DNA from: Thermocatellispora tengchongensis
GTDB taxonomy: Bacteria > Actinomycetota > Actinomycetes > Streptosporangiales > Streptosporangiaceae
Reading direction: 5' to 3'
Length of the DNA stretch: 64,000 nucleotides
Assembly: GCF_014202315.1 (NCBI RefSeq)
Contig: NZ_JACHGN010000007.1
Coordinates: 1 to 64,000, forward strand
Shown here: positions 46,976 through 55,227 of the stretch, piece after piece
How the letters are laid out: every line of letters begins with the position of its first letter
Numbering within the stretch: position 1 is the first letter of the stretch
Program-made: the position numbers and the translations under genes
The notes under the pieces: model-generated
The model's database searches: none
What the model was told of the DNA's origin: nothing
Seen by the model: only the letters and a program-made list of their open reading frames with translations

Positions 46976-47401
46976 TCATTCGCAGGCGCCGACCCACTCG
47001 GTGGTGCCGTCGGCGAACACCTGGTGCTTCCAGATCGGCACCTCGCTCTTGAGGTCGTCGATCAGGCGCCGGGACGCCTGGAACGCCTCGCCGCGGTGCG
47101 GGCAGGCCACCGCGACGATGACCGCGATGTCGCCGAGCTCCAGGTCGCCGACCCGGTGCACGGCGGCGAGCGCGGTGACGGGGAAGTCGGCGGCGACCTT
47201 CTCGGCGACCCGCCGCAGCTCGGCCTCGGCCGAGGGGTGGGCGGAGTAGGAGAGCTTCGTCACGGTCTTGCCGTGATCCTGGTCGCGCACCGTGCCGACG
47301 AAGATCGTGGTGCCGCCCGCGGCGGTGTCGCCGACCGCGCCCAGCACCTCCTCCACGGAGAGCGGCGTGTCGCGAATCGCCAGCAGCCGTATGGTGTCCA
47401 C
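46976..47401 (-). CDS. moaE: Molybdopterin synthase catalytic subunit MoaE
   Basis: A 141-residue MoaE, which uses thiocarboxylated MoaD to put the dithiolene sulphurs onto precursor Z in molybdenum cofactor synthesis. The conserved H-R-V-G-x-L-x-x-GD block (AVHRVGDLELGDIAV), the CPHRGEAF motif and the catalytic lysine region VPIWKHQVFADG are visible. The start is a GTG. MoaD and the other moa genes are not in the window. Confidence 0.94.
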   Translation of the reverse strand: MDTIRLLAIRDTPLSVEEVLGAVGDTAAGGTTIFVGTVRDQDHGKTVTKLSYSAHPSAEAELRRVAEKVAADFPVTALAAVHRVGDLELGDIAVIVAVACPHRGEAFQASRRLIDDLKSEVPIWKHQVFADGTTEWVGACE

Positions 47402-47471
47402 GGTCCTGAGCCTACAACCGCCTCCGCCGCCCGGAGGGTGAGGCGGCGCGCGGGATGCGTACGGGAGCGGG

Positions 47472-48542
47472 TCAGATGCGGCGCTTGCGGCGGGCCCGGC
47501 GGACCACGGCGGCGGCGCCGATGACGGCGACGGTGGCGCCGGCGGCGGTGATCGTGGCGTCCTTGCCCGACAGGCGGCGGCCGACGACGGCGTGCTTGCC
47601 CGCGCTCAGGTCGAGCAGGTGCTGGAGCGCGGCCTCGTTGGTCCAGGAGGGCTTCCAGCCGACCGCGGCCAGCGAGGAGCACTCGGCGACCCACGGGTAG
47701 ACCACGTAGTGCAGGTCGGTGGCGGGCGCGGGGGTGATCCCCAGGCGGTGCAGGCGCTGCGCGGTGCCGAAGGTCAGCGCCGCGGGCAGCTCGAAGCGCC
47801 GCAGCCCGGAGATCTCCTCCACCTGCTCCTGCTCCAGCCACCCCTCGCAGCCGACCGCGACCGCGCCGGAGACGGTGCCGAGCGCGGCCAGCTCCAGCGC
47901 GGTGACCAGGTCGTCCACGTGGCAGAACTGCCAGCGCGGCGCGCAGCCCTTGACGGTCAGCAGCCTGGGCGCCTCGAAGTGCCGGGTGACCACGGTGTCG
48001 ATGCCCTCGCCCACGACCGCGGCCGGGCGGAGCACGGTGACCTCCAGGCCCGGGTGGGAGCGCAGCGAGCGGCGTACGAGGGCCTCGATCTCCAGGTAGT
48101 CGCCCACCACGCCGGTGTCGGGCTCGGCGGCGACGTCGGAGTCCTCCGGGAGCGGCACCGGGTTGTCGGGCGACGCGCCGTACACCATCGCGCTGGTCAC
48201 GAGCACGACGCGCCGTACGCGCGCCGCCGCGCTCGCCGTGAGCACGGTCTGCGCCGCCCTCAGGTTGTACGCGCGGCGCTCGGTCGGGTCGGCGTCGAGG
48301 GCGTAGTCGGCGGCGAGATGGACGAGCACGTCGATGTCGGACAGCCGGTTCGCCAAGAGCGGATCTCGCACGTCGATCACCCGCCACGTGACGTCCGGGA
48401 CGTCACCGCGCTGCTCGTCGATGGCCACGACGCGGCGGAAATCCGCAGACGAGGCCACATGGGCGAGGAACGCCCGGCCCAGACCGGAGGCCGCGCCTGT
48501 CACGGCGACGACCGGTGTCCGGTGGCGATTCGAGGTAGGCAC
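47472..48542 (-). CDS. NAD-dependent epimerase/dehydratase family protein with C-terminal anchor
   Basis: A 356-residue extended SDR. The nucleotide motif VVAVTGAASGLGRAFL (about 11-26), the aspartate of VAIDE and the VTSAMVYG and DYLEIEALV (Tyr-x3-Lys position reads Tyr-x3-Glu) segments are seen. The C-terminal 35 residues form one membrane helix ending in RRARRKRRI. The change of the catalytic lysine to glutamate suggests that binding, not catalysis, may be its role. The GTG has a GTGAGG site. It is divergent from the DUF2342 gene. Confidence 0.85.
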   Translation of the reverse strand: MPTSNRHRTPVVAVTGAASGLGRAFLAHVASSADFRRVVAIDEQRGDVPDVTWRVIDVRDPLLANRLSDIDVLVHLAADYALDADPTERRAYNLRAAQTVLTASAAARVRRVVLVTSAMVYGASPDNPVPLPEDSDVAAEPDTGVVGDYLEIEALVRRSLRSHPGLEVTVLRPAAVVGEGIDTVVTRHFEAPRLLTVKGCAPRWQFCHVDDLVTALELAALGTVSGAVAVGCEGWLEQEQVEEISGLRRFELPAALTFGTAQRLHRLGITPAPATDLHYVVYPWVAECSSLAAVGWKPSWTNEAALQHLLDLSAGKHAVVGRRLSGKDATITAAGATVAVIGAAAVVRRARRKRRI

Positions 48543-48624
48543 CAGGTCCTCACTTTGCACTGATCCGCCCCATGACGGATAACGTGGCGGATGTGGACTC
48601 CTCCATCCTGCACGAGGTAGACCG

Positions 48625-49905
48625 GTGACTGACCTGCCAGGTCGTGAAAACGACCCAAACGAAAACCCGTTCGCCATGTTCGGCAACCCTGAGCAGATCG
48701 CCGCGGCGATGCGCCAGTTCGCCGACATGCTGTCCGCTCCGGCCGCCTCGGGGCCGGTCAACTGGGACATGGCCAAGAACATCGCCCGCCACGCCGTGGT
48801 CGCCGAGGGCGATCCCAGCGTGATGGAGGGCGAGCGGCGCCAGGTGGTGGAGGCGCTCAACCTCGCCGACCTGTGGCTCAACCAGGCCACCGCGCTGCCC
48901 AGCGGCGTCACCACGGCCGAGGCGTGGAGCCGCTCCGAATGGATCGAGAAGACCATCCAGGTTTGGCAGAAGCTTTGCGATCCGATCGCGGCCCGCATGG
49001 TCGACACCATGGGCGGCACCCTCGGCTCCGCGGGGCTGCCCGCAGAGGCCCAGGCGATGGCCGGGCCGCTGATGGGCATGCTGAAGCAGATGGGCGGCAT
49101 GATGGTGGGCAGCCAGATGGGCCAGGCCCTCGGCACGCTCGCCCGCGAGGTGGTCGGCTCGTCCGACATCGGCCTGCCGCTGTCCGACACCGCGGCGCTG
49201 CTGCCCGGCGGCATCGCGGCCTTCAGCCAGGGCCTGGAGATCCCCTCCGACGAGATCCGGCTCTACCTGGCGCTGCGCGAGGCGGCGCACCACCGGCTGT
49301 TCCAGCACGTGCCGTGGCTGCGCGCCCACCTGCTCGGCGCGGTCGAGGAGTACGCCCGGGGCATCACGGTGGACGTCTCGGCGCTGGAGGAGCAGCTCCG
49401 CGGCCTCGACATGAACAACCTGGAGCAGTTGCAGCAGGCGCTCAGCGGCGGCGCGCTGCTCAAGCCGGAGGAGACCGAGCGGCAGAAGGCCGCGCTGGCG
49501 CGGCTGGAGACCATGCTCGCGCTGGTCGAGGGCTGGGTGGCGACGGTGGTCGACGCGGCGGCCGAGGGCAAGCTGCCGGCCGCGGCGGCGCTGGCCGAGA
49601 CGGTGCGGCGGCGCCGGGCGAGCGGCGGGCCCGCGGAGCGTACGTTCGGCACGCTCGTCGGCCTGGAGCTGCGGCCGCGGCGGCTGCGCGAGGCGGCGGC
49701 GCTGTGGAAGGCGCTCGGCGACGCGCGCGGCGTGGACGCGCGTGACGCGGTCTGGGGTCACCCCGACCTCATGCCCACCGCCGACGACCTCGACTCCCCC
49801 GAGTCGTTCGTCAGCGGCGGACCCGCGTTCGACCTGTCCGACCTGGAGTTCCCGGGCGAGGGCGACGGCGAGAAGGACGGCGGTCCCGGGGACGACACCC
49901 GGTGA
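48625..49905 (+). CDS. Zinc-dependent metalloprotease, DUF2342 family
   Basis: A 426-residue actinobacterial protein. Met/Gly-rich stretches (QMGGMMVGSQMGQALG) and the metzincin-like helix LREAAHHRLFQHVPWL are typical of DUF2342 proteins, which are annotated as zinc-dependent metalloproteases or F420-associated proteins. The usual HExxH is replaced by REAAHHR, so a zinc site is plausible but not standard. The GTG has a GAGGTAG site. The Nudix gene that follows overlaps by 4 bp. Confidence 0.88.
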   Translation: MTDLPGRENDPNENPFAMFGNPEQIAAAMRQFADMLSAPAASGPVNWDMAKNIARHAVVAEGDPSVMEGERRQVVEALNLADLWLNQATALPSGVTTAEAWSRSEWIEKTIQVWQKLCDPIAARMVDTMGGTLGSAGLPAEAQAMAGPLMGMLKQMGGMMVGSQMGQALGTLAREVVGSSDIGLPLSDTAALLPGGIAAFSQGLEIPSDEIRLYLALREAAHHRLFQHVPWLRAHLLGAVEEYARGITVDVSALEEQLRGLDMNNLEQLQQALSGGALLKPEETERQKAALARLETMLALVEGWVATVVDAAAEGKLPAAAALAETVRRRRASGGPAERTFGTLVGLELRPRRLREAAALWKALGDARGVDARDAVWGHPDLMPTADDLDSPESFVSGGPAFDLSDLEFPGEGDGEKDGGPGDDTR

Positions 49906-50453
49906 CGGTGCTGCACGACGACGCGCTGGCGGTGCTGACCGGCTGGACGGCCCCCGGCGCGGAGGAGGAGCTGCTCCGGCGGGAGTTCGTCGAGCACCTG
50001 AAGACGTACGACGACGCGATGTCGCGGGCGTGCGCGCCCGGACATCTGACCGCCACGACGGCGGTGCTGTCGCACGACGGCGAGTACGTGCTGCTCACGC
50101 TGCACCCGAAGGCGGGCATGTGGCTGCCGATGGGCGGCCACTGCGAGGAGGACGACTCCACGCTGGCGGAGGCGGCGCTGCGCGAGGCCACGGAGGAGTC
50201 CGGCATTCCGGGCCTGCGGCTGCTGCCGGGACCACTGGCGCTCGACAAGCACGAGGTCTGGTGCCACCCGCCGCGGAGCTGGCACCTCGACGTCGAGTAC
50301 GGGGCCGTGGCCCCGGCCGGCGTCGAGCCGGTGATGAGCGATGAGTCCCTGGACCTGCGCTGGTTTCCGGTGGACTCGATCCCGGAGCTGAGCGACGAGG
50401 CCACGCGCCGCCTGGCCGCCCGCGCCCGGACCCTGCTGCGCGCCGGGGGGTGA
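49902..50453 (+). CDS. Nudix hydrolase
   Basis: A 183-residue Nudix pyrophosphohydrolase. The box is complete: GGHCEEDDSTLAEAALREATEESGI, with the REATEES core that binds the metal. About 45 residues precede the domain. The substrate, some nucleoside diphosphate derivative, is not evident. The GTGA overlap with the DUF2342 gene shows translational coupling. Confidence 0.93.
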   Translation: MTVLHDDALAVLTGWTAPGAEEELLRREFVEHLKTYDDAMSRACAPGHLTATTAVLSHDGEYVLLTLHPKAGMWLPMGGHCEEDDSTLAEAALREATEESGIPGLRLLPGPLALDKHEVWCHPPRSWHLDVEYGAVAPAGVEPVMSDESLDLRWFPVDSIPELSDEATRRLAARARTLLRAGG

Positions 50454-50570
50454 CGGCCGGACGGTGGTTGCACCGTTCCAGGTATTTATCCGGTTTTCAC
50501 GTCGGTCCCGCTAATGTCGTAACCAGAGGCGTTTCATGATGAGTGAGGCGCCTTGCGTCGTGCCCGGGGG

Positions 50571-51623
50571 ATGGAACGGGGCCGCGCGCCGGACGAAGCG
50601 AGGCAGTACGCAACTGTGGACATCACCGCCGAAAAGACCGAAAACCCGGTGGGCGGCAGCATTCTGAGGCCCGCACGCAGGCGCTGGCGGCTTCCTCGCA
50701 CCCTGGTGTGGGTGGCGGTCACGCCGTTCGCGGCCTGGGCCGTGGCGCGCCTGGCCGGTTTGGAACGCGGCGCCCTGACCACCCAGCTCATGACCGCCAC
50801 ACCGTACGCCGCCGCCGCCTCGCTGGTGCCGGTGCTGATCGCGGCGCTGGCGCGCAACCGCGCGGCCACCGCGGTGGCCCTGGCGGCGACGACCGCGCTG
50901 GGCTTCGCCGTGGTCCCCCGCGCCCTCGCCTCGTCCGACACCGCCACCGGGCGCCCGCTCAAGGTGCTCACGATCAACCTGCTGTTCGGCCGCGCCGACA
51001 CCGGCGCGGTCCTCGACCTGGTACGCAGGCTGCAGCCGGACGTGCTCAGCACCCAGGAGCTCACCCCCGGCGCGGTCGAGGAGCTGGAGGCGGCGGGGCT
51101 GAAGGAGCTGCTGCCGTACACCTACCTCCTGGACGAGTGGAGCGCGGGCGGCAGCGGCCTGTACGCGAAGTACCCCCTCACCCCGTTGCGCCTGTTCCGC
51201 CCGATCGGCCACCAGATGCCCGCCGCCCGCCTGGACCTCCCCGGCGGCGCCCCCGTCGAGATCGCCGACGTGCACCCGTACCCGCCGCTGGGCTCACAGG
51301 TCCACGAGTGGGCGGCCGCCCTGGACTCCTTCCCGGCGACCGGCCCGTCGGGGCCCGTACGCATCCTGGCGGGCGACTTCAACGCCAGCCTCGACCACGC
51401 CGCGATGCGCCGGGTGCTCGACCGCGGCTACGACGACGCCGCCGACCGCGCCGGCCAGGGCCTGATCCCGACCTGGCCCGCCAACCGCGGCCGGATCCCG
51501 CCGATGATCACCATTGACCACGTGCTGGTGGACAAGCGGGTGGGGGTCAAGGAGGTCAGCGTGCACACGGTGCCGGGCACCGACCACCGCGCGGTGTTCG
51601 CCAGCCTGACCCTCCCCGACTGA
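50571..51623 (+). CDS. Membrane-anchored endonuclease/exonuclease/phosphatase family protein
   Basis: A 350-residue protein. The N-terminal part has two or three hydrophobic helices (about 35-110). The catalytic EEP domain follows, with VLTINLLFG, STQELTPG (metal-binding glutamate), ILAGDFNASLDH and TIDHVLVD ... GTDHRAV. This fold covers nucleases and lipid or sugar phosphatases; the outward position fits an envelope phosphodiesterase. The start is uncertain among TTG 50553, ATG 50571 and GTG 50616. Confidence 0.88.
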   Translation: MERGRAPDEARQYATVDITAEKTENPVGGSILRPARRRWRLPRTLVWVAVTPFAAWAVARLAGLERGALTTQLMTATPYAAAASLVPVLIAALARNRAATAVALAATTALGFAVVPRALASSDTATGRPLKVLTINLLFGRADTGAVLDLVRRLQPDVLSTQELTPGAVEELEAAGLKELLPYTYLLDEWSAGGSGLYAKYPLTPLRLFRPIGHQMPAARLDLPGGAPVEIADVHPYPPLGSQVHEWAAALDSFPATGPSGPVRILAGDFNASLDHAAMRRVLDRGYDDAADRAGQGLIPTWPANRGRIPPMITIDHVLVDKRVGVKEVSVHTVPGTDHRAVFASLTLPD

Positions 51624-51723
51624 CGCCGCCGCGCCCCGCTCCCGGATGCCGCCTGCGCAGACGGGAGAGGCGCCGGCCCCTCGCCACACAGACCGGGAAG
51701 GCACCCGCCATTCGCCGCCATTC

Positions 51724-51870
51724 GCCAGGCCGAGACCACCAGCCGCGGTATGACCGACACCGAGACCATCCGCGGTGGAGCGCCAGCGCCGAGACCATGA
51801 GCGGTAGAACGGCCAGCGCCGAGACCATGAGCGATTGGAACGGCCAGCGCCGGACCACCGGTCGCGGTTT
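51724..51870. repeat. Degenerate tandem repeat, unit about 31 bp
   Basis: Five imperfect units based on GCCAGCGCCGAGACCATGAG lie between two convergent genes. Units 3 and 4 (51782-51811 and 51812-51842) differ at only a few positions. No gene or hairpin function is apparent. Confidence 0.7.
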
Positions 51871-51907
51871 GGCCGATGGCGGGCCTGGCGACCGGTCGGC
51901 CGGCCGG

Positions 51908-52531
51908 CTAGTAGTGGCCGGTCCCGGAGCCGGACAGCAGCCCTCTGGTGTTGTCCCACCCCTCCAGACCGGGATCGAGGAAGGCGAGGTCGGCGGGGGT
52001 GCGGAGGCGGTGCCACCCCGGTCCCGTCGCGACCATGCGGCGGCCGGGCGCGGCGGCGCGCAGGTCGGCGACGATCTCGGGCGCGTCCATGCCGCTCGCG
52101 GCCCACTCCGGGTACGGCAGCCGGGCGGCGAGCGCCACGGCGCCCCCTCCGGCCGCCGGGCAGACGGTGATCGCGGCCCTCCCCAGCTCGCGGAACAGCT
52201 TGCCGATCAGCAGCGGGGGCAGATCGGGCGCGTCGGCGCTGATCAGCACGGCCTGCTCGGCCCCGGGCACGGCCGCAGAGGCGCCCGCGAACGCGGCGCG
52301 TACGAGATCCGGCCCCGGCGCCTCCGAAACGGGGACCACGGGCGTGCCCGGCCAGACGATCTCGTCCATGCCCGGGACGGTGGTGACCAGAACCGGGGTC
52401 ACGAGGTCCAATCCGGCGACGATCTCGTAGGTGTCCTCGGCGACCGCTCTCAGGAAGTCGGCGGCGTCCACGCCGGGCGGCGACGCCCGTCCTGCCTCGG
52501 TGGTGACCAACACGGCCGCGATTCGCTCCAC
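51908..52531 (-). CDS. Nucleotidyltransferase-like protein (DUF2064/MobA-like)
   Basis: A 207-residue protein with the fold of small NTP transferases: a first strand RIAAVLVTTEA, an AVLISADAPDLPP metal-binding segment and a C-terminal TPADLAFLDPG. It resembles the DUF2064/CofC-like glycosyl- or guanylyltransferases, but the usual N-terminal nucleotide loop is shortened. The GTG start at 52531 is chosen; the longer reading has poor codon use. It converges with the EEP phosphatase. Confidence 0.78.
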   Translation of the reverse strand: MERIAAVLVTTEAGRASPPGVDAADFLRAVAEDTYEIVAGLDLVTPVLVTTVPGMDEIVWPGTPVVPVSEAPGPDLVRAAFAGASAAVPGAEQAVLISADAPDLPPLLIGKLFRELGRAAITVCPAAGGGAVALAARLPYPEWAASGMDAPEIVADLRAAAPGRRMVATGPGWHRLRTPADLAFLDPGLEGWDNTRGLLSGSGTGHY

Positions 52532-52681
52532 GCTTCGGCAGCGTACCGCCGCGTACGTTGGACGCGGCGCGCGCCTGGGAGCCGGTGCCGCACGGACCGG
52601 TGCACGCACGACCAGCGAGGCATCGCACCCACGGAACCTACGGCACCAAACGCGCGCGCGGCACGGCCGGAACCGTGTGGG

Positions 52682-53197
52682 TCAGCACTCCTCCGGCGTG
52701 CCCTGCGAGGCCATGGAGAACCCTTCGAGGAAGCCGCGCGCCCGCTCGGCCCGAGGGTACTGCTCGACCAGGGCCCAGAAGCGCGGGCCGTGGCTCGGCA
52801 CCAGCAGGTGGACCAGCTCGTGCATGATGACGTAGTCGACCACCCACGCCGGCATGCCCCGAAGCCGGGTGGAGATCCGGATCGTGCCGTGGTCGGGCGT
52901 GCACGACCCCCACCGGTGCTGCTGGTTCTCGACCCACCGTACGCTCACCGGGTCGGCCTTGCCGTCGAGGTAGCGCGCGGACAGATCGCGGGCCCGTTCC
53001 AGGAGCTCGGAGTCGGAGGGCCGTCTGCGCTGTTCCTTGGCCGCAAGGCGGTCGAGCATGCGGCGAACCCATTGCTCCTCGTCGGTCCGGCTGAGCCCTG
53101 CGGGCAGCAGCACGATCGTCTTGTCGCCGTCTCGGTACGCGGAAACGGTCCGCCGGCGACGAGAACTTCGACGGACCTCGACTGTCTCGGGGGGCAC
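52682..53197 (-). CDS. YgjP-like (M48-related) metallopeptidase
   Basis: A 171-residue zinc peptidase of the YgjP/WLM type. The zinc motif is H126-E127-L-V-H130 and the third ligand H136 is in VPSHGPRF. The family marker RWGSC (95-99) is present. The start is a GTG. The protein is soluble. It is a regular neighbour of the ThiF-like gene in actinomycetes, which lies divergently here. Confidence 0.92.
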   Translation of the reverse strand: MPPETVEVRRSSRRRRTVSAYRDGDKTIVLLPAGLSRTDEEQWVRRMLDRLAAKEQRRRPSDSELLERARDLSARYLDGKADPVSVRWVENQQHRWGSCTPDHGTIRISTRLRGMPAWVVDYVIMHELVHLLVPSHGPRFWALVEQYPRAERARGFLEGFSMASQGTPEEC

Positions 53198-53593
53198 ATA
53201 TGCACGGTAGCCGAGAGATGGGAAATTCCAACAGGGGGTGAGCCCTGTTTTCCCTGGTCAGTCACCGTTCGAGTAATGTTCACCAGAACCGAACGGTTAT
53301 GGATGGATCATTAGCGAAATCACCAGGGTTAACATCCGGCCGCACCCCGCACTGAATCCGGACACCACCCGTTCACCACTGATCCATTCCAGATCGCCGT
53401 GTACGCCGGGGTTGTGAAACTTTCATGCCCGTCGGCATGGTTCCGGTTGTCCACAGGCCGCCCCTCCCCGCGGCCCCTCCGGCGAAGTTATCCACAGCTC
53501 GCCGAACTCCCGCCCCGGCCCAACCTTCGCCGTGCCAATCTTGCGATCGCCCCGCCCGCCCAGTCCCACCCGACGCGAGAGGAGACGAGCACG
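53198..53593. other. Divergent intergenic region with DnaA boxes
   Basis: This 396-bp region between the YgjP-like and ThiF-like genes holds two DnaA-box sequences (see 53447-53496), a short dyad ATGCC-CGTC-GGCAT (53425-53438) and AT-rich stretches near 53273-53330 that may hold the YgjP promoter. No gene was found in it. Confidence 0.55.
53447..53496 (+). promoter_or_regulatory. Pair of DnaA boxes
   Basis: TTGTCCACA (53447-53455) and TTATCCACA (53488-53496) match the actinomycete and general DnaA-box consensus, in the same orientation and 41 bp apart start to start. Confidence 0.6.
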
Positions 53594-55045
53594 GTGCCCG
53601 AGCAGACCATCACCGACCCCCGAGTCGCCCCTCAACCCACCCCCCGAACCGACCCTCAACCCGAGGCCCGAAGCGCCCACCGAACCGACCCTCAGACCAA
53701 CCCCCCAAGCACCCGCCGAACCGCCCCTCAGACCGCCCCCCGAAGCGCCCCTCACACCGCCGCCCGGACAGACCCCCGAGGCGCCCCTCCCCCCAACGCC
53801 CTAAGCGCCCCTCCCGCCAGCGTCCTAAGCGCCCCTCCCCCCAGTGCCCGAGCCGACGACTCACAACCCCAACAGGCCGGGCAAGGCCTGCCCGTGTCAC
53901 CAGACGACCCCGCGGGGGCGGGGAACGCCCCGATGGAAGGCCCGGACTCCTGGCCCACCACCTGCATGGGCGTCAAACGGCCACGGATCAAACCGGCGCT
54001 CCGGCAGGTCCTGCGCAGCGAGCGCACCCTGCAGATCGGCCTGCACCCCCGGCGGGCGGCCATGCTGCACAACACCGAGCCACGCTTCATGCGGCTGGTC
54101 AGGGCGCTCGACGGCACCCGCGACGTGCGCCAGATCCTCGCCCTGGCGCAGGCCGACGGGCTCACCGCGACCGAGACGATCTCGCTGCTGCACATGCTGA
54201 TCCGGCGCGGCGTGATCGACGACGCGGCGGCCCAGCCGGTGCCGCTGCGCCCGCTCGGGCTGGCCGAGCGCGACCGGCTCCAGCCCGACCTCGACGCGCT
54301 CTCGCTCGATCCGGCCTCCACCGACTGCGGCTTCGGCGCGTTCGCGCGGCGGCGGGCGGCGTACGTCCGCGTGTACGGGGCGGGGCGGATCGGCGCGCAG
54401 GTCGTGGCACTCCTGGCCGCGGCGGGGATCGGCCATCTGTGCGTGAGCGACCCGGTCACCGCGCTGGCCGCCGACGTGGTGCCGGGCGGGCTGGGCTGGT
54501 CGGAGGTCGGCGGCACCCGGCAGGACGGCGCGGCGGCGGTGGCGCGCCGGATCGCGCCGGGCGTCAACGTGTGGACGGGCGAGCACGCGGCCTCGCTCGA
54601 CGACCGGGCGCGGCCCCCCGACCTGGCCGTGCTGTGCCCGACCGAGCCGCTGGACCACCTGCTCGTGGCCGAGCTGATGGACGCCGGGGTGCCGCACCTG
54701 CTGGTGACCGGCTTCGAGGGGTTCGGCTCGGTGGGCCCGCTGGTGCTGCCCGGCCGTACGGCCTGCCTGTACTGCATCGAGCTGATCCGGCGCGACCGCG
54801 ACCCCACCTGGCCGCTGTTCACCGCCCGGCTCGGGGGCATCCCGGCCGGCGACAGGGCGCTCGACACCGTCCTCGCCACCCAGGTGGCGGCCACGGCGGC
54901 GAGTCACGCGCTGGCGCGCATCGACGGCACGGGCGAGGTTGTGACCAACGGCACACTCGACCTGTTGCCCGACTGGGGATGGCGGCGCCGATCCTGGAGT
55001 CAGCATCCCCGCTGTGATTGTTGCGTGCAAAACGACTTTGAGTAG
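53594..55045 (+). CDS. ThiF/E1-like adenylyltransferase family protein with disordered N-terminus
   Basis: A 483-residue protein. The first 110 residues are Pro/Thr/Arg/Ala-rich, low in complexity and encoded by a tandem repeat. Residues about 135-230 form a winged-helix-like domain resembling the peptide-clamp of TOMM-type proteins (ILALAQADGLTATETISLLHML). The E1-like Rossmann domain follows with VYGAGRIGAQVVALLAA; the C-terminus has CLYC and CDCC cysteine pairs that may bind zinc. The adenylating arginine/aspartate residues were not verified. The GTG has an AGGAG site. The role is unknown, and it is a conserved backbone gene. Confidence 0.8.
   Translation: MPEQTITDPRVAPQPTPRTDPQPEARSAHRTDPQTNPPSTRRTAPQTAPRSAPHTAARTDPRGAPPPNALSAPPASVLSAPPPSARADDSQPQQAGQGLPVSPDDPAGAGNAPMEGPDSWPTTCMGVKRPRIKPALRQVLRSERTLQIGLHPRRAAMLHNTEPRFMRLVRALDGTRDVRQILALAQADGLTATETISLLHMLIRRGVIDDAAAQPVPLRPLGLAERDRLQPDLDALSLDPASTDCGFGAFARRRAAYVRVYGAGRIGAQVVALLAAAGIGHLCVSDPVTALAADVVPGGLGWSEVGGTRQDGAAAVARRIAPGVNVWTGEHAASLDDRARPPDLAVLCPTEPLDHLLVAELMDAGVPHLLVTGFEGFGSVGPLVLPGRTACLYCIELIRRDRDPTWPLFTARLGGIPAGDRALDTVLATQVAATAASHALARIDGTGEVVTNGTLDLLPDWGWRRRSWSQHPRCDCCVQNDFE
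53625..53860. repeat. Tandem coding repeat of the ThiF-like gene
   Basis: Imperfect repeats built on CGAACCGACCCTCAA and, further on, GCGCCCCTCC give the Pro/Thr/Arg-rich N-terminus. Unit length drifts between about 24 and 33 bp and keeps the reading frame. Confidence 0.65.
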
Positions 55046-55149
55046 CTAACAATAGTCACATATGTCCGGCAATGTCGGCCGAAGGCCGGCCTGGGTCGAC
55101 CGGCCGTGCCCGGCGACGTACGTACGACGGAGCGAGAAGGGAGGGAGCG

Positions 55150-55227
55150 GTGTCCGCGCCCGAGACCGTGCGTCGCCGCACCGCGCGCCTAACCGTGCGC
55201 CGCCGCACCGCGCGCCCAGGTGAGTGA
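55150..55227 (+). CDS. Leader peptide (25 aa) coupled to the AarF-like kinase gene
   Basis: A GTG with a strong GGGAGGGAG site opens a 25-codon arginine-rich reading frame. It contains a 22-bp duplicated segment (GTGCG-CGCCGCACCGCGCGCC, twice) and stops 8 nt into the kinase gene, so GTGAGTGA holds both the kinase start and this stop. Since the kinase has no ribosome site of its own, translation may depend on this leader. Function inferred from layout only. Confidence 0.45.
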   Translation: MSAPETVRRRTARLTVRRRTARPGE

